NCBI RefSeq assembly: GCF_014879935.1
Contig: NZ_JACSRD010000169.1
Location: 62,001 to 126,000, forward strand
DNA: 64,000 bases
Direction of reading: 5' to 3'
From: Prosthecobacter sp.
GTDB taxonomy: Bacteria; Verrucomicrobiota; Verrucomicrobiia; Verrucomicrobiales; Verrucomicrobiaceae
The first letter of the stretch is position 1. Each line of letters begins with the position of its first letter. A program made the translations under genes and the position numbers. Positions 1-9,552 of the stretch are shown here, piece after piece. The notes under the pieces are model-generated. The model saw only the letters and a list, made by a program, of their open reading frames with translations. It did no database searches and had not been told where the DNA came from.

Positions 1-3000
1 CCCTGCATAAGTGGTGTTTCCTCCCAAATGATTGATCGTGAGATTGTTCCCGCCGAGGGCCACGACGCCAAAGTCACCATCGGTCCCCCTCTGCCCGCCT
101 TGGAGGCGGCCGATCGTCTCGTCAGCCAGTAATTGGAGGGTGGAACCCTTTAACGTGGCAAGAGAGACCAGCGAAGTGTCTCCGATGGCATTGCCACCGG
201 AAACCTGGAGAATGCCTTCCAACAGTTCCGTGCCGCCCGTGTAGCTGTTGTAGCCAGCCAGCAACATGGTCCCGGTGCCAGCCTTGGTCAGCGTCTGGCT
301 GCCGGAAATGGCTGATCGGAGCTCAAAGGTTCCTGAGCTGTCCTGGATCACGATGATTTCGCCGATTCCGCTTCCAATGTAAGCGGAGGCAATGCTTCCG
401 CCGGTGATGCGTGAGTTTCCAGTGACGTTGTTTGTCACCAGAATGGCACCACTGCCGAGGCTGAGAGTGCCTGCCGCGCTGACATTCAAGGTGGACCCGG
501 CGACCGCGTCGAAACGCAGGGTGTTGATGAAGTTGTTGGTCACCGTGCCTGTGAATCCAGTGCCTGCGTCCGTGATGTTGTCGCCGGCAACCCAGGTGGA
601 GACGTCATTCTTGGTGGTTGAGACAAGGCCCGTGACGTTGTCGCCGGTCTTGGTGGCAAACCAAGTCCCGCTGGAATCCTTCACCGTGGCAAAACCGCCC
701 AGAATGCCATTGGTGAGGCTGGCCGTGGTGGTAATCCCGTTCGTGCTGCTCTGGGAGCCGACGGGAAGGTTGAAGCGGACCACGCCCGCACGCGCGGCGG
801 CAACACGAGTGATCGAGCCCATGTTCAGCACCGCCTCGCGACCGACGCCCGGATTGACGGTGATGGTGCTGGAACCGCTGCTGGCCAGGGTGAGAGTGCC
901 GATGCTCTGGGCGATGTTCAAGCCCGCGTTTCCAGTGATGAGGAGGGTGCCGCCACGCAGGTCCAAAGTGGTCGCGGTGCGCAGCTTGGTGGCGGTGTTG
1001 GCGGTGTAGTCGAGTTCCAGCGTACCTTCGTAGATGATCGTGGAGCCGGTGGCGTTCAGGCCGCTGTTGTCCCCTTTCAGGGTCACCGTTTCGACCCCGA
1101 ACTTTTCGAACGTGTTGCTGCCGCTGCTGGCGAGGCTGGCGTTGATGGTGCCCTCATACACATCGAGATTGCCGGTCACCGTCAGCACGCCCACACCATT
1201 CACGATACCTTCACGGTCCAAATTGCGATTGCCCAGAATGAACTCGCTGACCGAAAGGCTGAAGGCCCCCATGTTCAGCACACCCGAGGCGCCGCCTGCG
1301 TCCACACCGATGCGCAGACCGTCGAAATCGGTGGCGAGCACCGCTGCATTGGCACCAAGATTGATCACGCCACCTGCCGTGGCACGCAAAGACGCATCAG
1401 CACTCAGAGTGGCCGTGCTGAACGACAAGGCACCGGTGCCATTCAGGTTCAGCGTGGCCCCTGCGGTCACGGTGAAGTCGTCACGCACCCGGAACACACC
1501 GCTGTTCAGATTTAGAATCGTGGTGGCACCGGTCAGGCTCAGGTCGTCGCCGATGCGGGTCGTGCCGGTGGCATGAGTCCAGGTGCCGCCGTTGACAGTC
1601 AGGTCGGCCGCGTCACCCACCTGGGTGATGCCGCCTGTGATCACGCCAAGGCTGCCAGCGGTGCCGGTCAGCGTGAGTCCGTTGTCCGTCGCCTGCGTGA
1701 TGGCGCCACTGTAGGTGATGCTGGCCCCGCCGGTTCCGTCGGCCGAGAGAGTCGATGAAGCCGTTGTGGAGATGGCACGATTGGTGGACTGGCTGGTGGA
1801 GCCAGTGAACCGCAGAATGCCCCCCGCCAGGGAAATGGTGCTGCCCTGACCGAGGCTGCTGGCGGCGCCCCCGGCATTGGTCACGGTGTTGAATTCGACG
1901 ATGCCCTCACCCAAGGCGAAAGCGCCGGTGAAAGTGTTCAGCCCGGCGAGGCGGACTGTGCCGTTGGTTTGAGCCCACGCACCCGCGTCGTCATTGATGG
2001 CCAGTGAATAGCCGCTGCCGCCGTCGCTGATGACGCTGTTGATCGTGAGCACGCGGGCGGCGTTATTGGAAAGCGAGATGCTGCTGTTCCCTCCGAGCAG
2101 CACTCCACCAGTCAGGTTCAGTTTCGCCAATGTGTCCACGAGGGCCACCCGGAGACTTGCTCCCGTGCCACCAGCGCCGAGGGTGACAAGGCCGTTCTGA
2201 TTCACCGTGAAATCGGTGACCTGCGTGGTGGTCGTATTATCCACCTGGAATTCTCCAACGGCACCGGCGGCTAGGTTCAGGGTGCCTGCACGGTCGATCG
2301 TCCGGGCGTCCACCCCCTGGACGATGTACCGTCCGAAGCTGTTGAAAGTGATGTCATCTGGAAGCACTCCCGCGCTGGCCGCCGCAGCGATGGTGACCGT
2401 GCCCTCATTGAAGAACAAGTCCCCGTCCCAAGTGCCGCCGGCATTGTTGATGGTGAGTGTGCCCCCGATTTGACTGCCGCTGGAGACGGTGTTGTTGCTG
2501 TCAATGGTCAGGCTGCCATTGCCAGTCAATGCACCGGAGAGCGTGATGTTGCGGGCTGTGTTTGCAGCCGGACCGTTGTTTTCAGCCATGTTGATGAAGG
2601 AATCACCGCTGACGTTCACCGCGCCGCTGTAGGTCTGGTTGCCCGTTCCGGCCGAAAGCGTGCCACCACCGAGAGTCAGGTCGTTGGCGACTGTCCCGGC
2701 CGTTCCATTGTAATAAAACGCACCGCCAGAATTCACCGTCACAGGGGCGAGGTTCCCGACGGCAAGAGTTCCCAAGGCACCGACATTGGTGATCTCCAGA
2801 TTGCCACCGTTGACGGTGAAATTGGCCCCTCCGGATCCGTTGAACGTAGGATCAGAGGCAGCGGAGAGGATGACTTTGCCCGAGCCGGTCTTGACGACTT
2901 GTTTGTCGCCCAGGAGCGCTCCCGAGATGGTCAAAACGGATGCGGAATCCGCCACCGTCCAGGTTTGATCCGTGCCAAGCCGGAATGGAGCGGAGATCGT

Positions 3001-6000
3001 GACGGAGGCAGGCCCTCCCGCAGTGATCGCGACCCCGTCCGTGTTGTTCTGCGGCGCCACTTCGAGGCGATTGGTGCTGACCGCTCCAGACCCGATGGTG
3101 ACGGACGCAGGAGTGGAAGTTCCGGCTTCAAAAGTGAGCGAGTTGATCTTGAAGTTCTGCTCCAGCGTGGTGGCTACCGCGCCGGATGCTGAATCAATGG
3201 CGAAAATCACATCGGTGCCCTGTCCGGGAATGGTGGTGGCGAGTGTGGTGTTGCCCTTGTCCTGGGACCAGTTGTTCAAACTGGCATTCCAAGTGCTGTC
3301 CGTGCCCCCGCCAGCCAGGCCACGCCAGAAGAGGTCACCTGTGATGAGATCACCTGTGGTGATGATGATCTGGTTGGTGGTGGAGTTGGTGGTGAGATTG
3401 ATCGAGGTGAAGCCGCCCGGGGTCCCGCCGAGAACGTAGTCGCCAATGCTGAGCGGTCCGCCAAGGAACCCGCCTCCGATGGCGGAGGCATCCAGAAGGA
3501 CATACTCCTGGTTGGGGTTCAGCCCCGCATCCGTGAGGTTGAAGGAGATTTTGTTGCCTGCGAACAAAGAAAGAGTGCCGCCGCCAATGAGAGAAAGAAG
3601 ATCCGTGTTGAGATTGTCACCAGGGGTCGTGCTGTCGCCCACGTTGAGATTCAAAGTGGTCAGAGTGCCGCCAGTGGAGCCGAGTTGAAGGTTGATCAGG
3701 CCGTTCAACCGGTTGCCAGCACCGTCCAGGAGGCTCAGCGTGCCGCCATTTTCAACCACGACGTTCGTGATGACGCCCGGAGATGCAATGCCGCCAGTGA
3801 GGGCGAGGACACTGCCGCTGTTGACCGCTGCAAGGGAAGTGGTGCCGTTGACCGGCGATGCCAGGGTCAGAGTGCCGCCTTCAACGCGAGTCGCACCCTG
3901 GTAACCGAGACTGAGGCCGGCGGCGAAGGTCGCGCTGGTGTTTCCCAGTTTGACGATCGACAGAGCACCCGTGCCGCTGTTGGCAATCGAGTAAGCGCCC
4001 GAACCAGAGCCAAAGTTCACTGCGGTGTCATTGGCCCCGAACCGCAATGTGGCGGCCAGGTCCGAGGTGTTGTCGATGACAACCGTTCCATCCGTGGTGG
4101 CGGTAAGCGTGGTGATGGTCTGAGTGGTGCCATTCAAATCCACGGTGGCCGTGTCGAAGGTCGCAAGCTCAGGACTGAGGGTGAGGCCGGTGTTCGCGGC
4201 AGTCGCCGACGGAATGGCGTTGTCTGCAGTGAATCTCAGAGTGCCGCGGTCCAGGTCCAACGCGCTGCCCGCCTGATTCCAGTTGGAGGTGGCACCATTG
4301 GTGCCCAGCGTCAAAATGCCATTGCCTGAGAAGGTGATGTTGACGCCGAACGCGGTGCTGGTGGTGAAGTCACCATTGATGATGGTTTCGCCATTTCCGC
4401 CCATGGTCCACGCGCGAGTCGCGGTCAGGGAATTGGCCAGAAGACCATTGAAGGTGACGGCTTTCCCCGCCGCAACGCTGTTGCTGAGGATCACGTTGTT
4501 GGCGCCCGCGGCAAGGTTGTTCGTCCCGTTGAAAGTCAGGCTGTAGTTGCCGATGAAAGCGCTCGTCGCGTTGTTGCCAAGGTTGAGCGTGTTGGCAAGG
4601 GTGCGATCTCCGCCGTAGGCGAAGACATTGCCGTTGGAGATGGTGAGCGTCGCACCGATGGCGGTGTCACTTCCAATCCCCAGCGCACCAGCACCCACCG
4701 TGGTCGTGCCAGTGTAAGTGTTGCTGCTGTTCGTGAGGATCCAGGTGGCGCTGCCATCCACCGTCACGCTGAGAACGCCCGCGCCGTTGTCCGTCAGCGC
4801 ACTCGTGATCATGTTGTCAGCCGTGTTGGATCCACGAAGGGAAAGCGTTTTGTTGCCAGTCTCCGTCGTGTCATGAGCCACATTGGTGAGAATGAGGGGG
4901 CCCGAGCCGTCGGCGTGGATCTGATTCCCTGCCGTGGTGCCACGAAGGCGGATTTTGCGGTCGCTGGTTTCACCGGAGCCGACATACTGGAGGATGCCGC
5001 CAGTGGTGGTGGCGTTGCCAAGGACAATGGCGTTGCTGTTGTCCATGGTCACCCCGTCAGCCCCGACGCCGCTGGACCCGCTTCCAGTGCTGCTGCCGAG
5101 TGAGGTGACCACCACCGTGCCCGCCTGCACCTCCGTGGTACCAGTGTAAATGCTGGCACCGGTCAGGCGCAGAACCCCGGTGCCGTTTTTCAGGATACCC
5201 CCGCCCGCACCTGAGAGCACGCCGCTGAGGGTGGCAAAGTCGCCTCCGGTGTTGGTGTTGCTGTTCACGGTGATCGTGCGAACGGCGGCACCGAGATCGA
5301 TGGCATTCGTGAAGATCACTTCCGACATGGCACTGGCAGAACCGAAAACAAGGGCCTGCGTGCCACCCGTGCCGACGAAACCACCGCTGCCCCAACTAAG
5401 GCCCGCACCGCTGTTCAAGGTGACCGTGAGCGGCGTGCTATGAGCGGCAAATCCGCCACCACCAGTCGTGCCGCCCCATGTAATGGTGCCAACGCCCGCC
5501 GTGGCACTGACCGCCAAATCACGGGCCAAGGTGCCCGACATTTGAAGGATGCCGGAAGTTGTGGTGCTCCCCAGCACAAGCGGACTGTTCGCAGGCAGCG
5601 CCCCATTGGCATTAAGTCCCAGGATGCCGTTGGCGACGGTGGTCGCTCCAGTGTAGGTGTTGTTGCTGTTGCCCAAATTCCACTGGCCAGCTTCTTGTTT
5701 CGTGAGGCTGGTGGCAAAGCCTGTGCTGTCCGTCAGTTGCGGATTGAATGTGTTGTCGCCGGTCGAGGTCCCCGCGAGGAAAAGCGTCCGGTTCGCGTTC
5801 GTCCCATGGACGATGGTGCCAGTGTTGCCCCAGATGATGGCATTGTTGTTGGAAACGGTCGATGACAGCGTGGCACCGGTACCTGAGAGTGTGAACAGAC
5901 GGTCGGTGGTCGCGGATCGGGAGCCCAAGGTGAGGGCTCCTTCGATGATGCTGCCACGATAAATGATGCCCCCGGTGGTGCCGCTGAACACCAAGTTGGA

Positions 6001-9000
6001 CGCGGCGTTGCTGGAGGCGCCGATGGCGCTGTTCTGACCGCCGTTCGCCAGGTAGTCCACTGTCACCGAGCCTGTGGTGCCTCCGATTGTGGTGACGCCA
6101 GTGTAGTTGCTGATCCCGCTCCAAGTCGGCGCTCCCGTGGTTCCGAGTTTGCTCACATTCAACTTGCCGCTTCCCGTTTCATTAAAGCTGCCGGCCCAGG
6201 TTCCAGCACCGGTCTGCACGACAGTGACATCCGCCGACCCGATGTTTTGAATCGTCCCGGCCCCGTCGAGCGCAGCCACGGTCGGATTGGCCGCAAATGC
6301 CACGCCAGTGTTGAAGTCCAGTGATGCATTCTGCCTGATCACCGTGGCAACGCCTGCGGCGGCGGCCAGACGGGCATTGAGCCCGTTCAGTTCAATCGTC
6401 CCTTCGTTGATGTTGACGGTGCCCGTCTGGGCATTCGCGGCAAAGAAAACAAGCGTTCCAGCTCCATTTTTGGTCAGCCCACCTGTCTGGGCCGAACCAA
6501 TGTTGATGGGATTCGTCGCAGAGCCGATGTTCAGCACATCCGAGGCACCATCCACCCGGATGGCGATGTTCGTGGCCGCCGCCGCCCCCAGGATGAGCCG
6601 GGAAGTTCCGCTATCGCTCACGATGGACGCCGCGCCGCCAGATTGCAGAATGCCCCCGGTCGAGACGGTCAGATTGCCGCTCATGGTGAGGGTCTTGCTG
6701 TTGGTGACGAGAGAGGACACCGTGATCGCGGCGCTCGAAAAGCTGTCCGTGAGCTTGTTGTGCACCGCACTTGTCAAAGCGGTGGCGGCCTCGCGGAAGT
6801 TCCCGGATGCTCCGTAAGTTGGGGCCACCACCTGCGCCGAGCCGTTGATGACGGCGAAGTCAGCGCCATTGAGATACAAATGCCCCAGGAAGTTGGCCGT
6901 CCCAGGCAGGTTGGTGGCGCTGGTCGCCGCCTGTCCTGTGAGGGTGATGATGCCTCCACTCGCCCCCGAGGTGTCAAAGTTCACGCTCGATGCAGCAGCA
7001 GTCGCCCCCAGGCTCGTGAAAGTCAGGCTGGCTGCGGCATCATTGCCCAGAAGGCGGATCGTGGCGGCCCCTGCCGTGGGAGTAAGGGCACCCAAGGTTT
7101 CCGTCGTTGCCGCACCTGAGAATCCACGAAACTCCAGGGTGCCGCCGGCTGTTCCCGTGGTGGTGTTGCCACTGAACACGATGGTGTTGGATGCCGCTTC
7201 CTTGATGACGTCGGAAGCAGCAGCCGTGGCGCGGAGTTTGATGGTGCCGTTCTGAATCGTTGTGGCACCCGCATAGGTGTTTGCTGCGTTCAACACCCAC
7301 GTTCCGGATCCGATCTTCGTCACGCCGCCAGTGCTCGGGGTGGTTTCCACCGGAATCACCACGTTGATGATGTTGTCGGCGGCGTTCGTGCCACCCAGAA
7401 TCAAGGCACCCGTGGTCGCGGCAGCGATCTTGGTGATTGCCCCGTTGAGAACCACCGGATTCGAACCCGTCTGATTGGCGTAGATTGAGTTGGACCCGGA
7501 GGTTGTGTTTAGAGTGATGGTTTTGCTGGTTGTAAGGCCTGCGGCAGTTGGTGTGACGCCAGTGCCACCGATGATCAGGTTGCCGCCAGTCGTCGTGGCG
7601 TTGCCCAGCGAAATCGCCGAGGTGTTGTTGTTGATGGAACGGAAATCCGTGATCTGGACGGCGCCGGCGGTGATGTTGGTGTTCCCGGTGTAGGTCGATG
7701 CAGTGCCGATGATCGTCAGGTTCCCGCTGCCGGACTTGGCGAGAACATGGGCAGCTCCGCTGGCAGTGATGCTGCCGGTGATCACCGTGTTGCCATTGCC
7801 CCCGATGGTCAGAGTGCGGGCGGTGGTGTCGCTGTTGCCCCAGGCACCTGCGGTGAAAAGCAGGGTGCCACCCATGTTGTTCGTGATGGTGTTGGGGTTG
7901 GTGCTGGACTCCTGAGTCCATGCCTGAAAGGTGAACCCGTAGCCATTTCGGCTGTTGAACGTGCCGGTGGTGTTTGCGGCGACGCGATAGGTGCCCAGCG
8001 TGATTGTGCTGTTGATGCCCTGCCCACCCAGGCCAGGACCCGCATACACGGTGGAGGAGGCTCGCTGATAGACGTTTTTGCCGGAAGTGAGGCTGTTGAA
8101 GTTCAGGCTGTTCTCGCTGTGGAACTCCAGAATGCCGCCGTTCAGATCGATGGCGCTGGGATCATCCCCAGAAACCGTGTTGGTCCCAAAGATGCTGGTG
8201 CTTCCGGCTGTGAGCTGGGTGACGAGGACCGAACTTTCCTGTCCGGTGCCTGACGCACTGATCCGCAGGGTACCGCTGAAGCCGGAAGTGCTGGACGGAT
8301 TCCAAAGAATCGTGCCACCACCCGCTTTTTCGATGGAACCGGTCCCGGCAAGCACGCCGGTGAGGTTGAAATTGCCGCTGCCCGCACTGTTGATGCCGCC
8401 GAGGGACAGAAAGGTGGTGGCGGAGGTGCCGCCGGTGTTGACCGTGCCGGAAAGGGAAAGGGTGCCGTTGACGCTGTTGATGGCGCTGTTTCGGAGCGTC
8501 ACGGGAGCCAGCGGGCTGATGGCAGTGCTGATCGTCCCGGACAGCGTGTTGTTGCCGAGGCTGATGATGGCGGCGCTTCTCTGGCCGATCGGACCGCGAC
8601 CTTCCATATTGACATTACGGGAGAAATCGAATCCCGCCGATGTGCCGTCGAGAACCAGGGAACCCCCGCCGAAACCGTAAAGCGTGGTGTTCTGCGGAGT
8701 CGCGTTCGTGGTCAGGATTGAGATGGCGGAAACGTCCGCTCCCAAAACCCCTGTGTCACTGATGATAAGCGTGCCATTGCTGATCGTGGTCACCCCCGTG
8801 TAGGTGTTGCCTGCATTCCCCAGGCGGAGGGAGCCGCCTCCGGTCACTGTCAGGCCATCAGTGCCTGCGATCAGGCTGTTGATGATGGCAGAGTCGCCGA
8901 GCGACGTGAAAATACCTGCATTGGCACCCGCCAGCGTGAGGGACGTGCCGCCTGTCAGCGTGTAGCCGGAACGCCAGAACTGCAGTTGATTGGCCGTCAG

Positions 9001-9315
9001 CGCCCCGGTCAGCGTCACCGTGTTCAACGTGGGAGGGAACGAGAGCGGCCCCGTGAAAATCGCGATATCTGAGCTGGTGTCACCCCAGGTGGTCAGCGCT
9101 CCGGCGGGTTCCGGCCACCAATTGGCAGTAGTCGTGTCCCACGCTCCGCCACCTCCCAGGCCGTCGCCGTTCACCGAATTGCCAGCGTCACTCGCGTCAC
9201 CGCCGTCCCAGTAAAACGTCGCTGCTTGCAGCGGCTGGCCTACCTGCCAGGCAAACAACAAAACGGTCATCAGGAAGCCGACTGACTGCTTTCGAGAGCG
9301 CAATTGGTTGATCAT
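1..9315 (-). CDS. Giant autotransporter-associated beta-strand repeat protein (C-terminus outside window)
   Basis: The start codon is at 9315-9313 and the frame stays open to position 1, giving at least 3105 residues with no stop. I checked the frame at the N-terminus, near 7500, near 4800 and at the left edge. Residues 1-30 look like a Sec signal peptide (MINQLRSRKQ, then a hydrophobic stretch ending QPLQAA). The rest is low-complexity Gly/Thr/Asn/Ser sequence built from imperfect copies of a unit like NTYTGTTTIxxGTL, the signature of autotransporter-associated (PATR) beta-strand repeats, which fold as a beta-helix. The family is exported to the cell surface or outside the cell, usually as an adhesin-like or stalk protein of unknown ligand. 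An autotransporter barrel or PEP-CTERM tail, if present, lies beyond the left edge. Open frames on the plus strand here are shadows of the repeats. Confidence 0.88.
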   Translation of the reverse strand, partial: MINQLRSRKQSVGFLMTVLLFAWQVGQPLQAATFYWDGGDASDAGNSVNGDGLGGGGAWDTTTANWWPEPAGALTTWGDTSSDIAIFTGPLSFPPTLNTVTLTGALTANQLQFWRSGYTLTGGTSLTLAGANAGIFTSLGDSAIINSLIAGTDGLTVTGGGSLRLGNAGNTYTGVTTISNGTLIISDTGVLGADVSAISILTTNATPQNTTLYGFGGGSLVLDGTSAGFDFSRNVNMEGRGPIGQRSAAIISLGNNTLSGTISTAISPLAPVTLRNSAINSVNGTLSLSGTVNTGGTSATTFLSLGGINSAGSGNFNLTGVLAGTGSIEKAGGGTILWNPSSTSGFSGTLRISASGTGQESSVLVTQLTAGSTSIFGTNTVSGDDPSAIDLNGGILEFHSENSLNFNSLTSGKNVYQRASSTVYAGPGLGGQGINSTITLGTYRVAANTTGTFNSRNGYGFTFQAWTQESSTNPNTITNNMGGTLLFTAGAWGNSDTTARTLTIGGNGNTVITGSITASGAAHVLAKSGSGNLTIIGTASTYTGNTNITAGAVQITDFRSINNNTSAISLGNATTTGGNLIIGGTGVTPTAAGLTTSKTITLNTTSGSNSIYANQTGSNPVVLNGAITKIAAATTGALILGGTNAADNIINVVIPVETTPSTGGVTKIGSGTWVLNAANTYAGATTIQNGTIKLRATAAASDVIKEAASNTIVFSGNTTTGTAGGTLEFRGFSGAATTETLGALTPTAGAATIRLLGNDAAASLTFTSLGATAAASSVNFDTSGASGGIITLTGQAATSATNLPGTANFLGHLYLNGADFAVINGSAQVVAPTYGASGNFREAATALTSAVHNKLTDSFSSAAITVSSLVTNSKTLTMSGNLTVSTGGILQSGGAASIVSDSGTSRLILGAAAATNIAIRVDGASDVLNIGSATNPINIGSAQTGGLTKNGAGTLVFFAANAQTGTVNINEGTIELNGLNARLAAAAGVATVIRQNASLDFNTGVAFAANPTVAALDGAGTIQNIGSADVTVVQTGAGTWAGSFNETGSGKLNVSKLGTTGAPTWSGISNYTGVTTIGGTTGSVTVDYLANGGQNSAIGASSNAASNLVFSGTTGGIIYRGSIIEGALTLGSRSATTDRLFTLSGTGATLSSTVSNNNAIIWGNTGTIVHGTNANRTLFLAGTSTGDNTFNPQLTDSTGFATSLTKQEAGQWNLGNSNNTYTGATTVANGILGLNANGALPANSPLVLGSTTTSGILQMSGTLARDLAVSATAGVGTITWGGTTGGGGFAAHSTPLTVTLNSGAGLSWGSGGFVGTGGTQALVFGSASAMSEVIFTNAIDLGAAVRTITVNSNTNTGGDFATLSGVLSGAGGGILKNGTGVLRLTGASIYTGTTEVQAGTVVVTSLGSSTGSGSSGVGADGVTMDNSNAIVLGNATTTGGILQYVGSGETSDRKIRLRGTTAGNQIHADGSGPLILTNVAHDTTETGNKTLSLRGSNTADNMITSALTDNGAGVLSVTVDGSATWILTNSSNTYTGTTTVGAGALGIGSDTAIGATLTISNGNVFAYGGDRTLANTLNLGNNATSAFIGNYSLTFNGTNNLAAGANNVILSNSVAAGKAVTFNGLLANSLTATRAWTMGGNGETIINGDFTTSTAFGVNITFSGNGILTLGTNGATSNWNQAGSALDLDRGTLRFTADNAIPSATAANTGLTLSPELATFDTATVDLNGTTQTITTLTATTDGTVVIDNTSDLAATLRFGANDTAVNFGSGSGAYSIANSGTGALSIVKLGNTSATFAAGLSLGYQGATRVEGGTLTLASPVNGTTSLAAVNSGSVLALTGGIASPGVITNVVVENGGTLSLLDGAGNRLNGLINLQLGSTGGTLTTLNLNVGDSTTPGDNLNTDLLSLIGGGTLSLFAGNKISFNLTDAGLNPNQEYVLLDASAIGGGFLGGPLSIGDYVLGGTPGGFTSINLTTNSTTNQIIITTGDLITGDLFWRGLAGGGTDSTWNASLNNWSQDKGNTTLATTIPGQGTDVIFAIDSASGAVATTLEQNFKINSLTFEAGTSTPASVTIGSGAVSTNRLEVAPQNNTDGVAITAGGPASVTISAPFRLGTDQTWTVADSASVLTISGALLGDKQVVKTGSGKVILSAASDPTFNGSGGANFTVNGGNLEITNVGALGTLAVGNLAPVTVNSGGAFYYNGTAGTVANDLTLGGGTLSAGTGNQTYSGAVNVSGDSFINMAENNGPAANTARNITLSGALTGNGSLTIDSNNTVSSGSQIGGTLTINNAGGTWDGDLFFNEGTVTIAAAASAGVLPDDITFNSFGRYIVQGVDARTIDRAGTLNLAAGAVGEFQVDNTTTTQVTDFTVNQNGLVTLGAGGTGASLRVALVDTLAKLNLTGGVLLGGNSSISLSNNAARVLTINSVISDGGSGYSLAINDDAGAWAQTNGTVRLAGLNTFTGAFALGEGIVEFNTVTNAGGAASSLGQGSTISLAGGILRFTGSTSQSTNRAISTTASSTLSADGTGGASITYSGAITQATDNGLTLTGTAGSLGVITGGITQVGDAADLTVNGGTWTHATGTTRIGDDLSLTGATTILNLNSGVFRVRDDFTVTAGATLNLNGTGALSFSTATLSADASLRATAGGVINLGANAAVLATDFDGLRIGVDAGGASGVLNMGAFSLSVSEFILGNRNLDREGIVNGVGVLTVTGNLDVYEGTINASLASSGSNTFEKFGVETVTLKGDNSGLNATGSTIIYEGTLELDYTANTATKLRTATTLDLRGGTLLITGNAGLNIAQSIGTLTLASSGSSTITVNPGVGREAVLNMGSITRVAAARAGVVRFNLPVGSQSSTNGITTTASLTNGILGGFATVKDSSGTWFATKTGDNVTGLVSTTKNDVSTWVAGDNITDAGTGFTGTVTNNFINTLRFDAVAGSTLNVSAAGTLSLGSGAILVTNNVTGNSRITGGSIASAYIGSGIGEIIVIQDSSGTFELRSAISGSQTLTKAGTGTMLLAGYNSYTGGTELLEGILQVSGGNAIGDTSLVSLATLKGSTLQLLADETIGRLQGGQRGTDGDFGVVALGGNNLTINHLGGNTTYAG

Positions 9316-9552
9316 AAATAATTTAAATTTTGGCGGACATGCAGTTTAAACCGACATGAGTGGTGAAAGGCAAGGTTTTGTTCGTTTGCGTATAAAGATT
9401 TTCTTTGCCTTTGAGGCTGCGGTGTCGGCCCGTCCGCTACCACTCAAGACTTCGCAAGATTGGATGGGACTTGCCGTTTTCCCGCCGTCAAAGCGTCAAA
9501 AATGCACAAAATGGCTGCGTTTGACGGATCCGCCCTCCCCCTAACCCTTTTC
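9316..9552. promoter_or_regulatory. Divergent intergenic region between beta-repeat protein and sulfatase
   Basis: This 237-bp gap separates the divergent starts at 9315 and 9553 and must hold promoters for both genes. It is AT-rich next to the giant gene (AATAATTTAAATTTTGG at about 9318-9334) and has a second AT-rich patch around 9389-9412. I could not assign -35/-10 boxes with confidence and see no operator palindrome. Confidence 0.4.

Noticed and set aside
392-8680. Many 60-240-codon open frames on the plus strand opposite the giant beta-repeat gene
   Set aside because: They have no family sequence, start and stop at random, and result from stop-poor GC-rich repeats; the minus-strand frame is open throughout and has the repeat signature.
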